A stretch of 64,000 nt of DNA, taken from Melampsora larici-populina 98AG31 (Eukaryota; Basidiomycota; Pucciniomycetes; Pucciniales; Melampsoraceae). The stretch lies in contig NW_006768765.1 of the NCBI RefSeq assembly GCF_000204055.1, positions 166,717-230,716 on the forward strand, given 5' to 3'. The notes under the pieces are model-generated. The model searched no databases and was not told where the DNA came from. It was given only the letters and a program-made list of their open reading frames with translations. Positions 1 to 9,978 of this stretch are shown piece by piece. A program made the position numbers and the translations under genes. Numbering within the stretch: the first letter of the stretch is position 1; every line of letters starts with the position of its first letter.

Positions 1-1252
1 GTAGAGCAAAAACACTGAACCTGGTCAAGCGTAATTTCACTTGGGCAGGTCTGAAGGCTTATGTCAATCGATATGTCGACGGGTGCAACTTGTGCCAACG
101 TGTCAAACCAACATTGAAGAAGCCGTTTGGATCACTAGAGCCACTTCCAATACCAGCTGGACCGTGGACGGATATTAGCTATGATCTAATCACTGGCCTA
201 CCTGAATCAAATGGAAAAGATAGCATTTTGACTGTTATTGATAGACTAACCAAAATGGCGCATTTTATACCATGCAGGGAAACGGACGGATCAGAAGAAC
301 TAGCCGATACCATGTTGAAACACGTATGGAAACTCCACGGCACACCAAAGACGATAGTGTCTGACAGAGGCAGTATCTTTATATCAAAGATAACAACTCA
401 ATTGAACAAGAAACTGGGAATACGATTACTACCTTCCACAGCTTATCACCCGAGAACCGACGGACAATCTGAGATTGCCAACAAGGTGGTGGAGCAATAC
501 CTACGCCATTTTGTCACATATCACCAAGAGGATTGGGAGCCGTTACTAGCACCCGCCGAGTTTTCTTATAATAACAGTACACACACATCCACCGGAGTAT
601 CCCCTTTTAAGGCAAATTACGGTTATGATTTGAATCTAGGGTCGATACCTTCAAAGGACCAGTGTGTACCTGCAGTTGAAGAACGATTGAGAAGACTGGA
701 CGAAGTACAATCTGAATTACAGGAATGCTTAATGACGGCACAAGAATCAATGAAACTTCATTTTGACAAAGGAATACGGGAAACACCGTCGTGGGAAGTA
801 GGGCAACACGTGTGGCTTAGCAGTCGAAACATCTCTACAGCGCGACCTAGCCCAAAACTGGACCATCGATGGCTAGGCCCTTTTCGTATAGTTCAAAAGA
901 TATCACATTCTGCTTATAGATTGAATTTACCACTGACAATGAAGGGTATTCACCCGGTTTTCCATGTTTCGGTCCTGCGGTTGGCAGAGCCAGACACGAT
1001 CAAAGCTCGACAACAACCTAAACCACCGCCAATAACATTAGAAGGGGAAGAAGAATGGGAGGTAGAGTCAATACTTGACTGTCGAAAACGCTACAACAAA
1101 CTTGAATTCCTAGTAAGTTGGAAAGGATATGGAAGAGAGGACGACTCGTGGGAACCTCAAGCAAACTTAGAAAACTCGCAAGAATTGGTCCAATCTTTCC
1201 TCCAACGATTCCCAGAGGCAGCAAACCGACACAAGAGGTCAAGGAGAAAATG
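1..1252 (+). CDS. Ty3/gypsy chromovirus polyprotein, 3' part (integrase and chromodomain)
   Basis: This is the C-terminal part of a retrotransposon Pol protein; the reading frame is open from position 3, so the gene enters from outside the window. First comes the end of the zinc-binding region (CNLC, about 84-95). The integrase core follows with D in WTDISYDLITGLP (about 162-200), D in VSDRG (about 358-372) and E in DGQSE (about 460-474), which act in cDNA strand transfer. A GPF-type motif lies in HRWLGPFRI (about 867-893). A chromodomain closes the protein (WEVESILD to DSWEPQANL, about 1056-1170), and in this family it targets insertion to modified histones. The frame ends at a TGA just after a basic tail. 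No stop or frameshift is visible in this part, so the copy may be young. The ATG-less start is an effect of the window edge. Confidence 0.93.
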
Positions 1253-1336
1253 AAGGGAGGGTCAAGCTTTTTCCCACTGGGTTTTTTAACGCTGACCCGG
1301 GGAAGAGCGCAGAGCTGCAAGAGGAGCTTGGGCGTT

Positions 1337-1346
1337 AAAAGGGGGG
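1337..1346 (+). other. Polypurine tract of the chromovirus
   Basis: A run AAAAGGGGGG sits four bases before the start of the LTR. In LTR retrotransposons this tract primes plus-strand DNA synthesis next to the 3' LTR, and the position here is as expected. Confidence 0.75.
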
Positions 1347-1349
1347 TAC

Positions 1350-1517
1350 TGTTATGAGCCTTATACGGAGTTATGCTAGTAGAGAGGGTTGGGATCTGGA
1401 CTCTTTTCACATTCCACGATCACCCCTTGTATTGTTCCTCACACTGCAATCTAGTTAGTTTACGCTGAGAACCCTCATCATCACCAAACCTTGTCGCTGC
1501 GAGCTTCAGCCATAACA
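1350..1517 (+). repeat. 3' LTR of the chromovirus (168 bp)
   Basis: The segment begins TGTTATG and ends CATAACA, a perfect 7-bp inverted terminal repeat of the TG...CA type, and it lies directly after a polypurine tract. I therefore place the 3' LTR here. It is short for an LTR. The 5' LTR lies outside the window, so the two cannot be compared for age, and the target duplication cannot be checked. Confidence 0.75.
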
Positions 1518-3516
1518 TTTTGGCCCCGTCAGCTCAAATTTCAGAACCTTCAATCAGGTTGGATTCTGAAGTTTCATCCTAATCGTTCATTGCTCATTCA
1601 ACTCGAGCTTGGTTCACTGTTGCACATCCACGAGCCCTTGGGCTACACGTTGTGCTTCTCCTCAATTTGCCATGACAAAAATTCACGTAGATAAGATACA
1701 ATTGGTAGAAAAAAAGAAAAGAACAATGAATGATTGTTTTTCTCTAAAAAGATATGCAGGGATTGCTCCCGATGAGAGCATTCCAAAACTCCAAAAAAAA
1801 CTTGAAAAAGTTGATGTCTTGATATAGATATACTCTTTTGAAAAAAAGCGACCAAAAAGATATGCATGGAATGCTCTCGGTGAGAGCATTCCAGAACTTT
1901 GATCGGCTGGTGAATACGACAAGTTTTGTGGTCTAGCCATTGTTTCGGGCCTTGGTTTCAAATTGACAACGATTTGCCTCCACGCACTATACCCAGAAGA
2001 TTAGGACCCTTTTTGCCAAAAAAGGCCAATTCCTACATACCCAATAATGTTAGTTTTCCAGAGGAGGCACGACGGAGGTGGGCGGTGTCCACGATTACGA
2101 GTAATACAGTTTGATGAAGTACCTCGTAATATAATCCACATTTTATTATTATCTAAGATAGTTAATTCTTCAATTCTATCATCAATCTAAACCAGACCAA
2201 CAAAAGGGTCTAGACTAATCCCAAGTAAAAGATAGATGATATCCAGAATTGCCATGCGAGAAACATAATGAAATGTATCTAAGATTATATAACGAGAAAC
2301 AGATAGAAAGATTTAGGAACTTTCCTTCTTTATCCGTTTTTCTTCATCTTCCCGATTATCGTATTTTATCTTGAGAACAATAACAATAACCTATAAACAT
2401 CTTATTGTCCATCTGATTGTTCTTGATTAAATTCCAAATCTAGTTTCGTCATTAGGCTCAGGCTTTCAGCGCCGAGTAGAGGTGTAATAATCCTCAACCT
2501 AATTTCTTGATTCAATACCATGATTCTTATATTTTAGTAATCCATATAGTGTGTTCTTAAACCTCAGATCCTATTTCGTAAGTAATATAAGGATTTACTG
2601 GCCTACTACTGATTTAGGATTTATTCCAATCAGTAAAGGTACAAGTAAGAATTTACTGTTTATACGTTCTTCAGCTGAAACACAGCTGGTACGAATCTAA
2701 TCAGCTAAATAATCCTAATATACTTCGAGTTATTGGAAGATCTTCAATAACTCGGTAATCAACTTATAGGAAACATTCTGTTGTATTCATTTCTAATCTT
2801 ATAAGAGCATCTCCTATCGTTTGAGTAAATTTACAGTAAATTTTTGGTACATACTCACTCGGTACAGTATCATCAGATACAGAACAGTAGAAATCCACTA
2901 TCGTTGCATTATTTCGGACAAAGTACAGTCCGTACGGTACAGAAATGCCTCGTTCCCACTATCGTACATTCACAGAAAACTGCAAATCTCATACTTGAGG
3001 TTTCAAAAACTTATGATTGGAGGATGTTCTATCAGAAAACAATCATTTCAAGAACAAACAGCTTGAAAACAAAACAATTGATCTAATAATGAGTGATTTC
3101 AGAACAATTACTTTGAAATCGGCCGATTGATTTGATAACAATCGATTTGAAAACAAGAAGATTGGTTTCTGAACAATCGGGTTGAAAACAAGACGGATGA
3201 GTTGATAACAATCAATATGGAAACGATCGATCTGAAACTGATTGCTTTGAAGATGACTTTTCCAAAACCAAACAGAGTATCAAAATGACTGATCTGAAAA
3301 GATCAAGAATTGTACAAGATGTGATAGGTATTGTGATGTATGTACCTAGATACCGGTGTATGTGGTGGGACAGAGGGGAGAAGTCGAGCACATTTGCAGA
3401 TACAGACCTCTGCAGAATCGGTAGAGGTCCAGTAAATTTGCTGGACCTCTACAGAATTTTGACCGATTCTGTAGCTACCGATGTGTGTTTTTGACACGAT
3501 TGGGGATTTTGACCCT
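1518..3516. other. AT-rich non-coding region with small repeats
   Basis: No gene is supported. A 45-bp element occurs twice in direct orientation (about 1748-1792 and 1855-1899). Its second copy carries a perfect 12-bp inverted repeat with a 3-bp loop (TGGAATGCTCTC at 1867-1878 and its complement at 1882-1893). From about 2150 to 2810 the DNA is plain AT-rich. From about 2820 short motifs built on TAAATTTAC and GGTAC recur and resemble the palindrome at 3517-3541, so this may be an old MITE. Confidence 0.5.
3046..3260. repeat. Degenerate minisatellite
   Basis: A strongly decayed tandem array with a unit of about 18-21 bp, recognisable from recurring GATTGATTTGAAAACAA-like words. At least nine units can be made out by eye. 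No coding frame runs through it. Confidence 0.55.
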
Positions 3517-3541
3517 CGGTACGGTAAAATTTACCGTACCG
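3517..3541. repeat. Near-perfect 25-bp palindrome
   Basis: CGGTACGGTAAA at 3517-3528, one base, then its exact complement at 3530-3541. It stands 13 bp outside the left TIR of the hAT element. It could be the end of an older small element that the hAT entered. Confidence 0.75.
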
Positions 3542-3554
3542 AAGCCCTTTACCG

Positions 3555-6273
3555 TCAAGCTGTGGGCGCGTGTTTTGAAAAGTCAGGCGCACCTGTGCGC
3601 CTGTTTTCACCAAAAAAATTTGCCTCGCACCCGTGTGCGGCGGTGCTACGCACCCTTGTCTCGATTCGCTTTGTTTTAGATAAAAGCAGCGGAAAACATA
3701 TATTTCATCATATAAATCTTTTACATTTATATGGAGAAAACTTTGATTAGACAGGATAAGTTGAAATGTTGTAGGAAATCATTTGAAGAGATCATCGGCA
3801 CTCCAGGCCACTCCAGGACTGTCTGGAACATCCATAACATGCGACTCTTGAGCCAGACTAGATGAACAACTTTTCTCAAATACTCGGAAATCAAAGATAG
3901 AAGTGATGAATCCAGTTTCGTCTACATAAAGACTGGGATCGATAGGGTCCAGATGAGCGAATACACCTTCTTCAAAATATTCCAATTCTTCGGCCAGGCC
4001 CAATTCTTGCTCAGCGAGAGCTTCTTCAGTATCGAGATCGCTTTTCAAAGCTTGTTTTTTGTTCTGAGAGGTGTATCTTTTGTTAGGATCCTGTGATAAG
4101 AGATGCATCCGGACCTGTGAAGACATTTTTAGAGTGTTGGTCTTCATGCTACTACGGCGCTTCGTTTTCGTGGCCCCCATATCCGAAAAAAGACTTTCAA
4201 CACCAGCTGCATGTGGAACTACTTGGAGAACAGAAATCGCGAGTCTCTTGAGAGGGCTTTGATTGGCTGAAACCGGTAGACTGAGCCAATAAGTAAGGGG
4301 CTGAGAGCCTAGATCGACTCAAGCAAATGTCAGATGAGTCATGTAGGTATAGAGGTCTCAAGAAACTATAAAGGGACTTACTATTAGTGTCCGACTGAAA
4401 TGGCGACTGAGAGTTATAGAACCTAATAACTTCATCCTTTATTGTGTAACCTTCCCTTGCAGAGAATCCCCATCGATTAGCAAGGTTACATATCATCCAA
4501 TTCATCTTGCAAAGGTCAAACCGGCGAGATACAGCAGTAGTCCGAAACGAGGGATTCAAAAAGAAGGCTATAAAGTAGATGTCTTCATTGAAGACTTTGC
4601 TTCGCAGGTGTAGGACACTTTCGGAATATCTTTTGAATGGAAGATATCGACTGTAGACGTCGATCTTTGATAGAGCACAATAGACGTGCAGAACTTCTTT
4701 CCAGATGTCGGCAAGAGTTGTGTTGGCATGTTCCAATCGACCGATGGCATCAACCACTGATCTTAAAACAATTATGAGAGCTTGGTTTCCCGTGAAATGG
4801 TCGCGATCAGAGATTATTGATTGGACATTTGCATTGATTTTGGGTGAATCAAACAAAGGGTCATCATCGGCTTTGATTGCTTTCTTGAACCCACCCTCAT
4901 GTTCGGATACACTGATGCAGACTTTTGCCATCGAATACCAGCGAGTCTCACATGCAGTCATGAGACCATGTCCAATTTTGTTTTCTTTTCGCCAATCTTC
5001 AAGGAAGTCGGACCAAAAATGTGATTTTGTAAAGAAATTGACCAAGTTTTTGTTTGCTGAGACGACGTCGGTCATTGTTGGATGTGACAGTATATCTTTG
5101 GCAATAAGGTTGAATACGTGTAAACAACAATTGATTCCAATGACATGTGGATGCTGTAATGTGATGTTTTTCTAAAGAAGACAATCAGTACCTATCTAAA
5201 AAAACACAGATACAAGACTTACTCGTAAGGAAATCATTGGACTAGGCGAGTCTGTGACCACAGCACAAACTTGGGACCAATCAAGGGCCTTCTTTTCAAG
5301 TACTTTGTCCAATGCGGCATGAGTGTTTGCTGATGTGTGTCGTTTATGATGAAGATCAAGAACATCAATGAATTCCTTGATCTCAGTACCTTTGAGAACT
5401 AAGGTAGCGTAGATACTTGACTTGGAACAATCAGTCCAGCCATCGAGAGAGATTGTAAGAAACTTTGTGTCTTCTAAGAGCTCACTAACACGGAGCTCGT
5501 TTTTGGCGTGTAAAATAGGAAGAGTAGAATCACACATTGAGTAACGGGTGGGGACTGTGTAAGGGGTTCGGGAAAGAGTTTGTTGGTATTTGATGAAAAA
5601 ACGGTTTTGAAGAAATGAAAACGGAATGTGTCCAGAGATTATGGCTTTGAGTAACAGCTCGTGAAGTTTCTCGGTGGTTGATTTTGACATTGGCGTGAAG
5701 TGATGAAGCGTGCCTTGATTGTCGTTCTTTTTTTTTTTGAGGCAATGTTTACAACCAAACATTCATCATCAATTGACCGTTTTGAAGTATGAGTTTGGCT
5801 GTGATCCTCTGGAGATGAGTCTGAATGCTGTGTGTCGTGCTTGTCAACAACTTGCTGAAGGTAACTTGATTTCTGTTGAGCAGTCATCTTTGGACAAGAA
5901 TCTTTTACGTGAGCAAATAATTTGTGGGGTTTTCCATTGTACCATTCTTCCTTGCAGTATGTGCACTTTGCCTCTCGTCGCTTGCTCTTATTGTCTCGGA
6001 GTGCTGTTGTAAGAAAACCTTGCCATCGAGGCCCTTGTTTGGAGTTGGGCAGAATCCACTTGGAGCTGTTTGGACCGGACATTGAAGTATGTGAGAGGGA
6101 GCTGAAGAAAAAAATTCTGCCTGTTGTCACTGGGCAGCCTCAAGATCCCTTGCAGCTCAGCCCTGTCGCACCCCTCGCCCCCCCCCTTTTTTAGCTTCTC
6201 AGGTGCGAGAGGTGCGTCGCAGGGTGCGCCCGCACCCCTGTGCGGCGCACTCACCCTGGCGCCCACAGCTTGA
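3555..6273 (-). mobile_element. hAT DNA transposon, about 2.7 kb
   Basis: Perfect 15-bp inverted repeats bound the element: TCAAGCTGTGGGCGC at 3555-3569 and its complement at 6259-6273. Inside both ends lie GC-rich blocks of GCGCACC-like words in inverted order. A BED/hAT transposase gene fills the middle on the minus strand. I find no matching 8-bp target duplication (CTTTACCG on the left, TTCGAAGA on the right), so one flank may have been rearranged or the true ends may differ by a few bases. Confidence 0.75.
3779..6082 (-). pseudogene. hAT transposase (BED finger, RNase H-like core, dimerisation domain), frameshifted
   Basis: Read on the minus strand. The chosen start is the ATG at 6082, before MSGPNSSKW; an ATG at 6130 is also in frame. 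A BED-type zinc finger (CTYCKEEW...H...C) lies near 5930-6010. The RNase H-like core has SLDGWTD and VVTDSPSPM (about 5240-5460). The C-terminal hAT dimerisation motif, VPHAAGVESLFSDMG, is at about 4170-4220. Introns are placed at 5222-5172 and 4381-4309; both have GT-AG ends and restore the frame. The BED frame and the core frame disagree by one base across an 11-T run (5728-5738), so this copy is probably broken there unless the run is a sequencing slip. The family cuts and pastes the element through its TIRs. Confidence 0.8.
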
Positions 6274-6287
6274 TTCGAAGAGCTGGA

Positions 6288-7297
6288 ATTCTCGGTGGGG
6301 GATTGGCAGGCTATGCGAGATATGTTGGACATACTCACAGTAAGTTTCTTATTTTTTGCTATTATCTTACATCGTGACTCCTGACTGATTAGACATTTCC
6401 TGACCGGGTCTGGGGATAGCCATACAAGATTCTGACTCGACAAATGGAAGGCGATAAACCTACAGGGTGTATGGTTATCGCCAAGTATGTGGAGCTCAAG
6501 TCCTCGATGGAAAGCCGATTAAATAATATGCACATCAACGACCCGCTCTATCCTATGGTGGACGTCATGATTGGAAAGATCAAAACTTATCTGGAGGAAG
6601 CTATTGGATGCGACACCCTGGTTCTTGCTGCCGTCTTTCACCCAGGATTACGAGTCAGATTCTTTTCTCACGTTTTTGGAGAAGACTTGGCCAATCACCA
6701 GCGAGCCCAAGAAACACTACAATCTGTATTCACTTCGCAACGAGATGCAACTGACGTTCAAAATCAACCAGTCTCTCCACCTTTGGCAATCAAGACTTCA
6801 AACAAAGATGTTGGACCATCCTTCCTTCATCTCTATGACAAAGTAGTCACCTCAAGCAACCTCGATGAGCTCGACCGATACCTTCAGGGTATTGACCCAA
6901 TGGTATCGCCCGATGTGAACAACCCAGATCATGCTCTGGAGTGGTGGAGTGTAAGCAATTTCTCGTCTTTCATCTTTTGTATACTTCATTACCAAAGCTG
7001 ATCTCTGATCTCTTACAGACTCAAGAAGGTAAATACCCTGTCTTATCGACTTTGGCTCGGGACTACTTAGCAACACCTGCGGCATCCGGTGCCCCTGAAC
7101 GTTCCTTCTCAATCGCGGGACGTGTATGTACAGCAGAACGAGGAGGATTAGTCCCTCGCTTGATTGAAATGTTGGTTAGTTGTCAAATATGGGTAATCGA
7201 AGGAATACCTTTGACTGGTGACTTTGCAGAAGTGGGCAAAGTGATTGAATATGCCAAGAAGTTCCTGGTCAAGAAGACTAGACAAAATCGAAACTAA
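6288..7297 (+). pseudogene. 5'-truncated second hAT transposase
   Basis: A plus-strand hAT remnant that starts right after the first element. Three exon pieces are placed at 6288-6339, 6393-6950 and 7019-7297, with clear GT-AG introns between them. The second piece holds the usual MEGDKPTGCMV segment. The last holds the hAT dimerisation domain (WWS, YPVLSTLARDYLATP, SGAPERSFSIAGR). An in-frame TAG at 6417-6419 interrupts the second exon, and the BED and catalytic N-terminal half is missing. It is therefore a dead fragment. The stretch to its left (before 3555) does not contain the missing half, so it is not simply split by the other hAT. Confidence 0.8.
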
Positions 7298-8044
7298 CTT
7301 GATACTCTTACCTTCTATTTATCTTATCTTCATTACACTCCTTTAAAAAGTTTCTATATAATGTTTACAGTTCAATTGTTTTCCCTTTGTCTTTTACAGT
7401 ATTTCTCTACAGTCTTTACAGTACACTTTGTTTAAACATTGTCTCAGTCTCTTAATGTTTCTTTACGGTCTTTTCTTTACAGTTTTTTTACGTTCTCTTT
7501 TTAAGAAAATACAAAACCTTTTTTTTTGCCTGCAACGCTCCGAAGCGCTGCGAGAAAAAACTTCGCTTTTAGCTTCCCAAAACCCCCTGAACCCCAGACC
7601 CGCTGCCCTTAACGCTGCCGGCTTTGAGACACCCCGTTCTGCGCAGCGCTTTCCAAATATGGCCTAGCAGCGCTGCGAGCCAGACTTGCTCCGACCATAT
7701 GACAAACATTTGACAAGATTCCACATTCATCTGTAAGAAACATGGGTGCTGCACCGTACGATTGGACACAAAGCGGCAGGGTGTCAAGCCCACAATTGGC
7801 CTGGTAATACCACATATGTGATTGAATGTAACCTCATAACGCTGTGCAGCGGTAATTTTCTGGGCACTAGTAAAGCATACTTGAGAGACAATCAGTGTGA
7901 ACGTGAATAATTCTGTATGTTTAACAATACAATAATAGTGAAGGGAGCACAGAAGATACCAAACTATATCATCAAATCACAATAAATGGTGCACATTTAA
8001 TACTTGCATACTCACCACAAGCCTTACAAAAAATGAGAATTGAG
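7298..8044. other. 3' flank of the hAT remnant with GCGCTGC-rich patch
   Basis: A T-rich, TTTACAG-repeating stretch (7340-7500) is followed at 7530-7690 by a GC-rich patch with several GCGCTGCG and CGCAGCGC words. A similar patch lies at 25970-26160. Such patches resemble the subterminal regions of the hAT elements here. No gene seen. Confidence 0.4.
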
Positions 8045-9213
8045 TTAGGAATTTTGGGATGGAGGCAGTAGTGCAGAAATGGCAGTGACTGCATCATCAA
8101 GGTGTGAAGAGTTGGATTGGATCCCCAACATCACTTGTTGGACCTCCCCATATTGACTCAAAAAGGAACTATCATAGCAGCTTTCTGGGAGCTTAGTACA
8201 AACTTTAGCCAAAGGGTTGATTGTGTTCCCTGGCTCCCGGTGTGTGTCAAACCGTCTTGTTGCCTGATATCTTCGCATAACAGTGGATTGATGCTCATAG
8301 GAAAGCCTGTCCACAAGGTGAAGCCAGTTGCCATACTTCTCACTCCTCCAGCTGGGGCGGATCGACTTTTGAAGAGGTACATCAAGGTCTTCCTCCGTAT
8401 CCGAACAACAGTCTGCACTTGGAAGGAGGTCAAGGAATTGTTGAGCATATCGTGTGACTGTGACCTTCCGATATTCATGAAGCTGTTGGGTGAATGAAAT
8501 CAGCACAGAAGTGATTGTAAAGAAAAACTCTTTACTTACCTCTCGCCTTTTCCTAGTCCTATGCCTCTGGCAAACTTTGTGATCCTTTCGAAAACCATTC
8601 TTGACTTCTTCGATTCGCCCACACACCCAGTGTGACATGATTCCAATCTGGTATTTGTCTTCATTCCATTTGTCATCCAGTGCAAAGTTGGTGAAAGCAG
8701 AAGCCGTTTGTGCAAACCTCCAATGCTTGATGGTGAAGAATATCATGACTTGATTCCATTGGCTCATTTCACCATCATGAGCATACCAATCAAAGGTGTA
8801 TTGATGGATTCCATTTGCTGACAAGTCTGATTGAACAAGGGCCTTGAATGGCAACCAGTCTGTGGTGTCAAGATGGCTCAAAGAGTTGTAGGTGGTGAAG
8901 ACTGAGCGGTTGTGCAGGATGGCTTCTTTGGTCAACGGGGGAAGGCTGACAAGTTTGAGAATTGTTGGTGGATTGGGATAATCTGGGTTGTGCCTCGTAT
9001 GCCCTAGTAAGAATCGGGTGAATTCGGCAAACGATTTACAGTCCGCCTCATTTGATTTTGGTAGGTAAGTTGCCCAGAGTTTGTTCTTGGCTTTACGGCT
9101 TTTAGGTGGACCTCCATTGGGCCAAGAGCCAGCATCCTGCTGGGACAAAGATGCTGAAGGGATATGTTAATGATTTAACTCTTGCAGTATAGAAACAAGT
9201 GTGGCATACCCAT
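8045..9213 (-). CDS. Hypothetical protein, 351 aa, three exons
   Basis: I do not recognise the family. The model uses exons 9213-9210 (just ATG plus one base), 9153-8540 and 8482-8045, which sum to 1056 nt. The 57-bp second intron (GTAAGT...CAACAG) is a multiple of three, so it is invisible in a simple ORF. The protein is rich in aromatic residues (SHWVCGRIEEV, FDWYAHDGEMSQW) and basic in its centre, with no membrane segment. A TATA box lies 144 bp upstream. It is one of three unrecognised genes close to a Tnp2 transposase, so it may be element cargo; that is inference only. The 4-nt first coding exon is unusual, and a start inside exon 2 cannot be excluded. Confidence 0.6.
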
Positions 9214-9356
9214 TATTTGATTGGTGGAAGAGAGTAGACTCAAGAGAGGTGTGACAGCTGAGAAAGGCTGAAGTGTTCTTGGATGAGAACTGGTTTGTTG
9301 AATCAGAGTGGTTGAAGGGATGAAGCTGGGGGTAGTGAATCTTATCTCACTGGCGG

Positions 9357-9364
9357 TATTTATA
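9357..9364 (-). promoter_or_regulatory. TATA box of the 351-aa gene
   Basis: TATAAATA on the minus strand, 144 bp before the ATG at 9213. Confidence 0.5.
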
Positions 9365-9396
9365 CTCCCAAAGACACAAAGCATGCTACATGTAAC

Positions 9397-9452
9397 ATGT
9401 AGCAACATTGTACCTGTAGCATGTAGCAACATTGTACCTGTAGCATGTAGCA
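9397..9452. repeat. 24-bp tandem repeat (ATGTAGC units)
   Basis: A 24-bp unit beginning ATGTAGCAACATTG occurs twice without gap (9397-9420, 9421-9444), followed by a third partial copy. Further GTAGCATGTAG words extend on both sides (9380-9510). The repeats lie just upstream of the TATA box of the minus-strand gene and may be transposase-binding subterminal repeats or promoter elements. Confidence 0.7.
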
Positions 9453-9978
9453 TAAGCACACCACATGTTACGTGTAGCATGTAGTAGGGCAAGCATGTAA
9501 CCTGTAGGTCACAAAGTGGCAGATCAAACGTACAGTCTGTGCAAGGGCCAGTATTTTGACCCCTCTGATGCAGCTGTTTACATATCAGAGCAGGGTGACT
9601 CTAGCCCTGAACCTGGTAAACAATTAAAGGACTGTCCAAAGGCCCCATAAGCTCAAATCAATGGGGTTTTGAAGTTTCAACCAAAGCACTTTCTGCTCTT
9701 TGATGTATTTGTCAAATATCTGTCTCAAATATTTGTCTATGTTGGCCCGTCAAACAATGTCTGTCATTAACTCAAAAACTCACTGCATGGGGCGCTTGGT
9801 GGGGTTCTGGCCTCTGGTCCCCCTGATGGATAAACTGCACACTAGAAAAAATAATATCAACATAATATTGGGCAACCATGACAGTCAACCAGACACAAGA
9901 TAAAATTGTATGATAATTCTCTTTGAGGAAAACAAAACAACAAAAGAGAAGAAATTTTCTATCTAGCAAAAATGAACT

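Noticed and set aside
1018..1410. 130-aa minus-strand ORF
   Set aside because: Antisense to the integrase C-terminus and LTR.
3547..6281. 8-bp target duplication of the hAT element
   Set aside because: Flanks CTTTACCG and TTCGAAGA do not match, and shifting the ends by one or two bases does not help.
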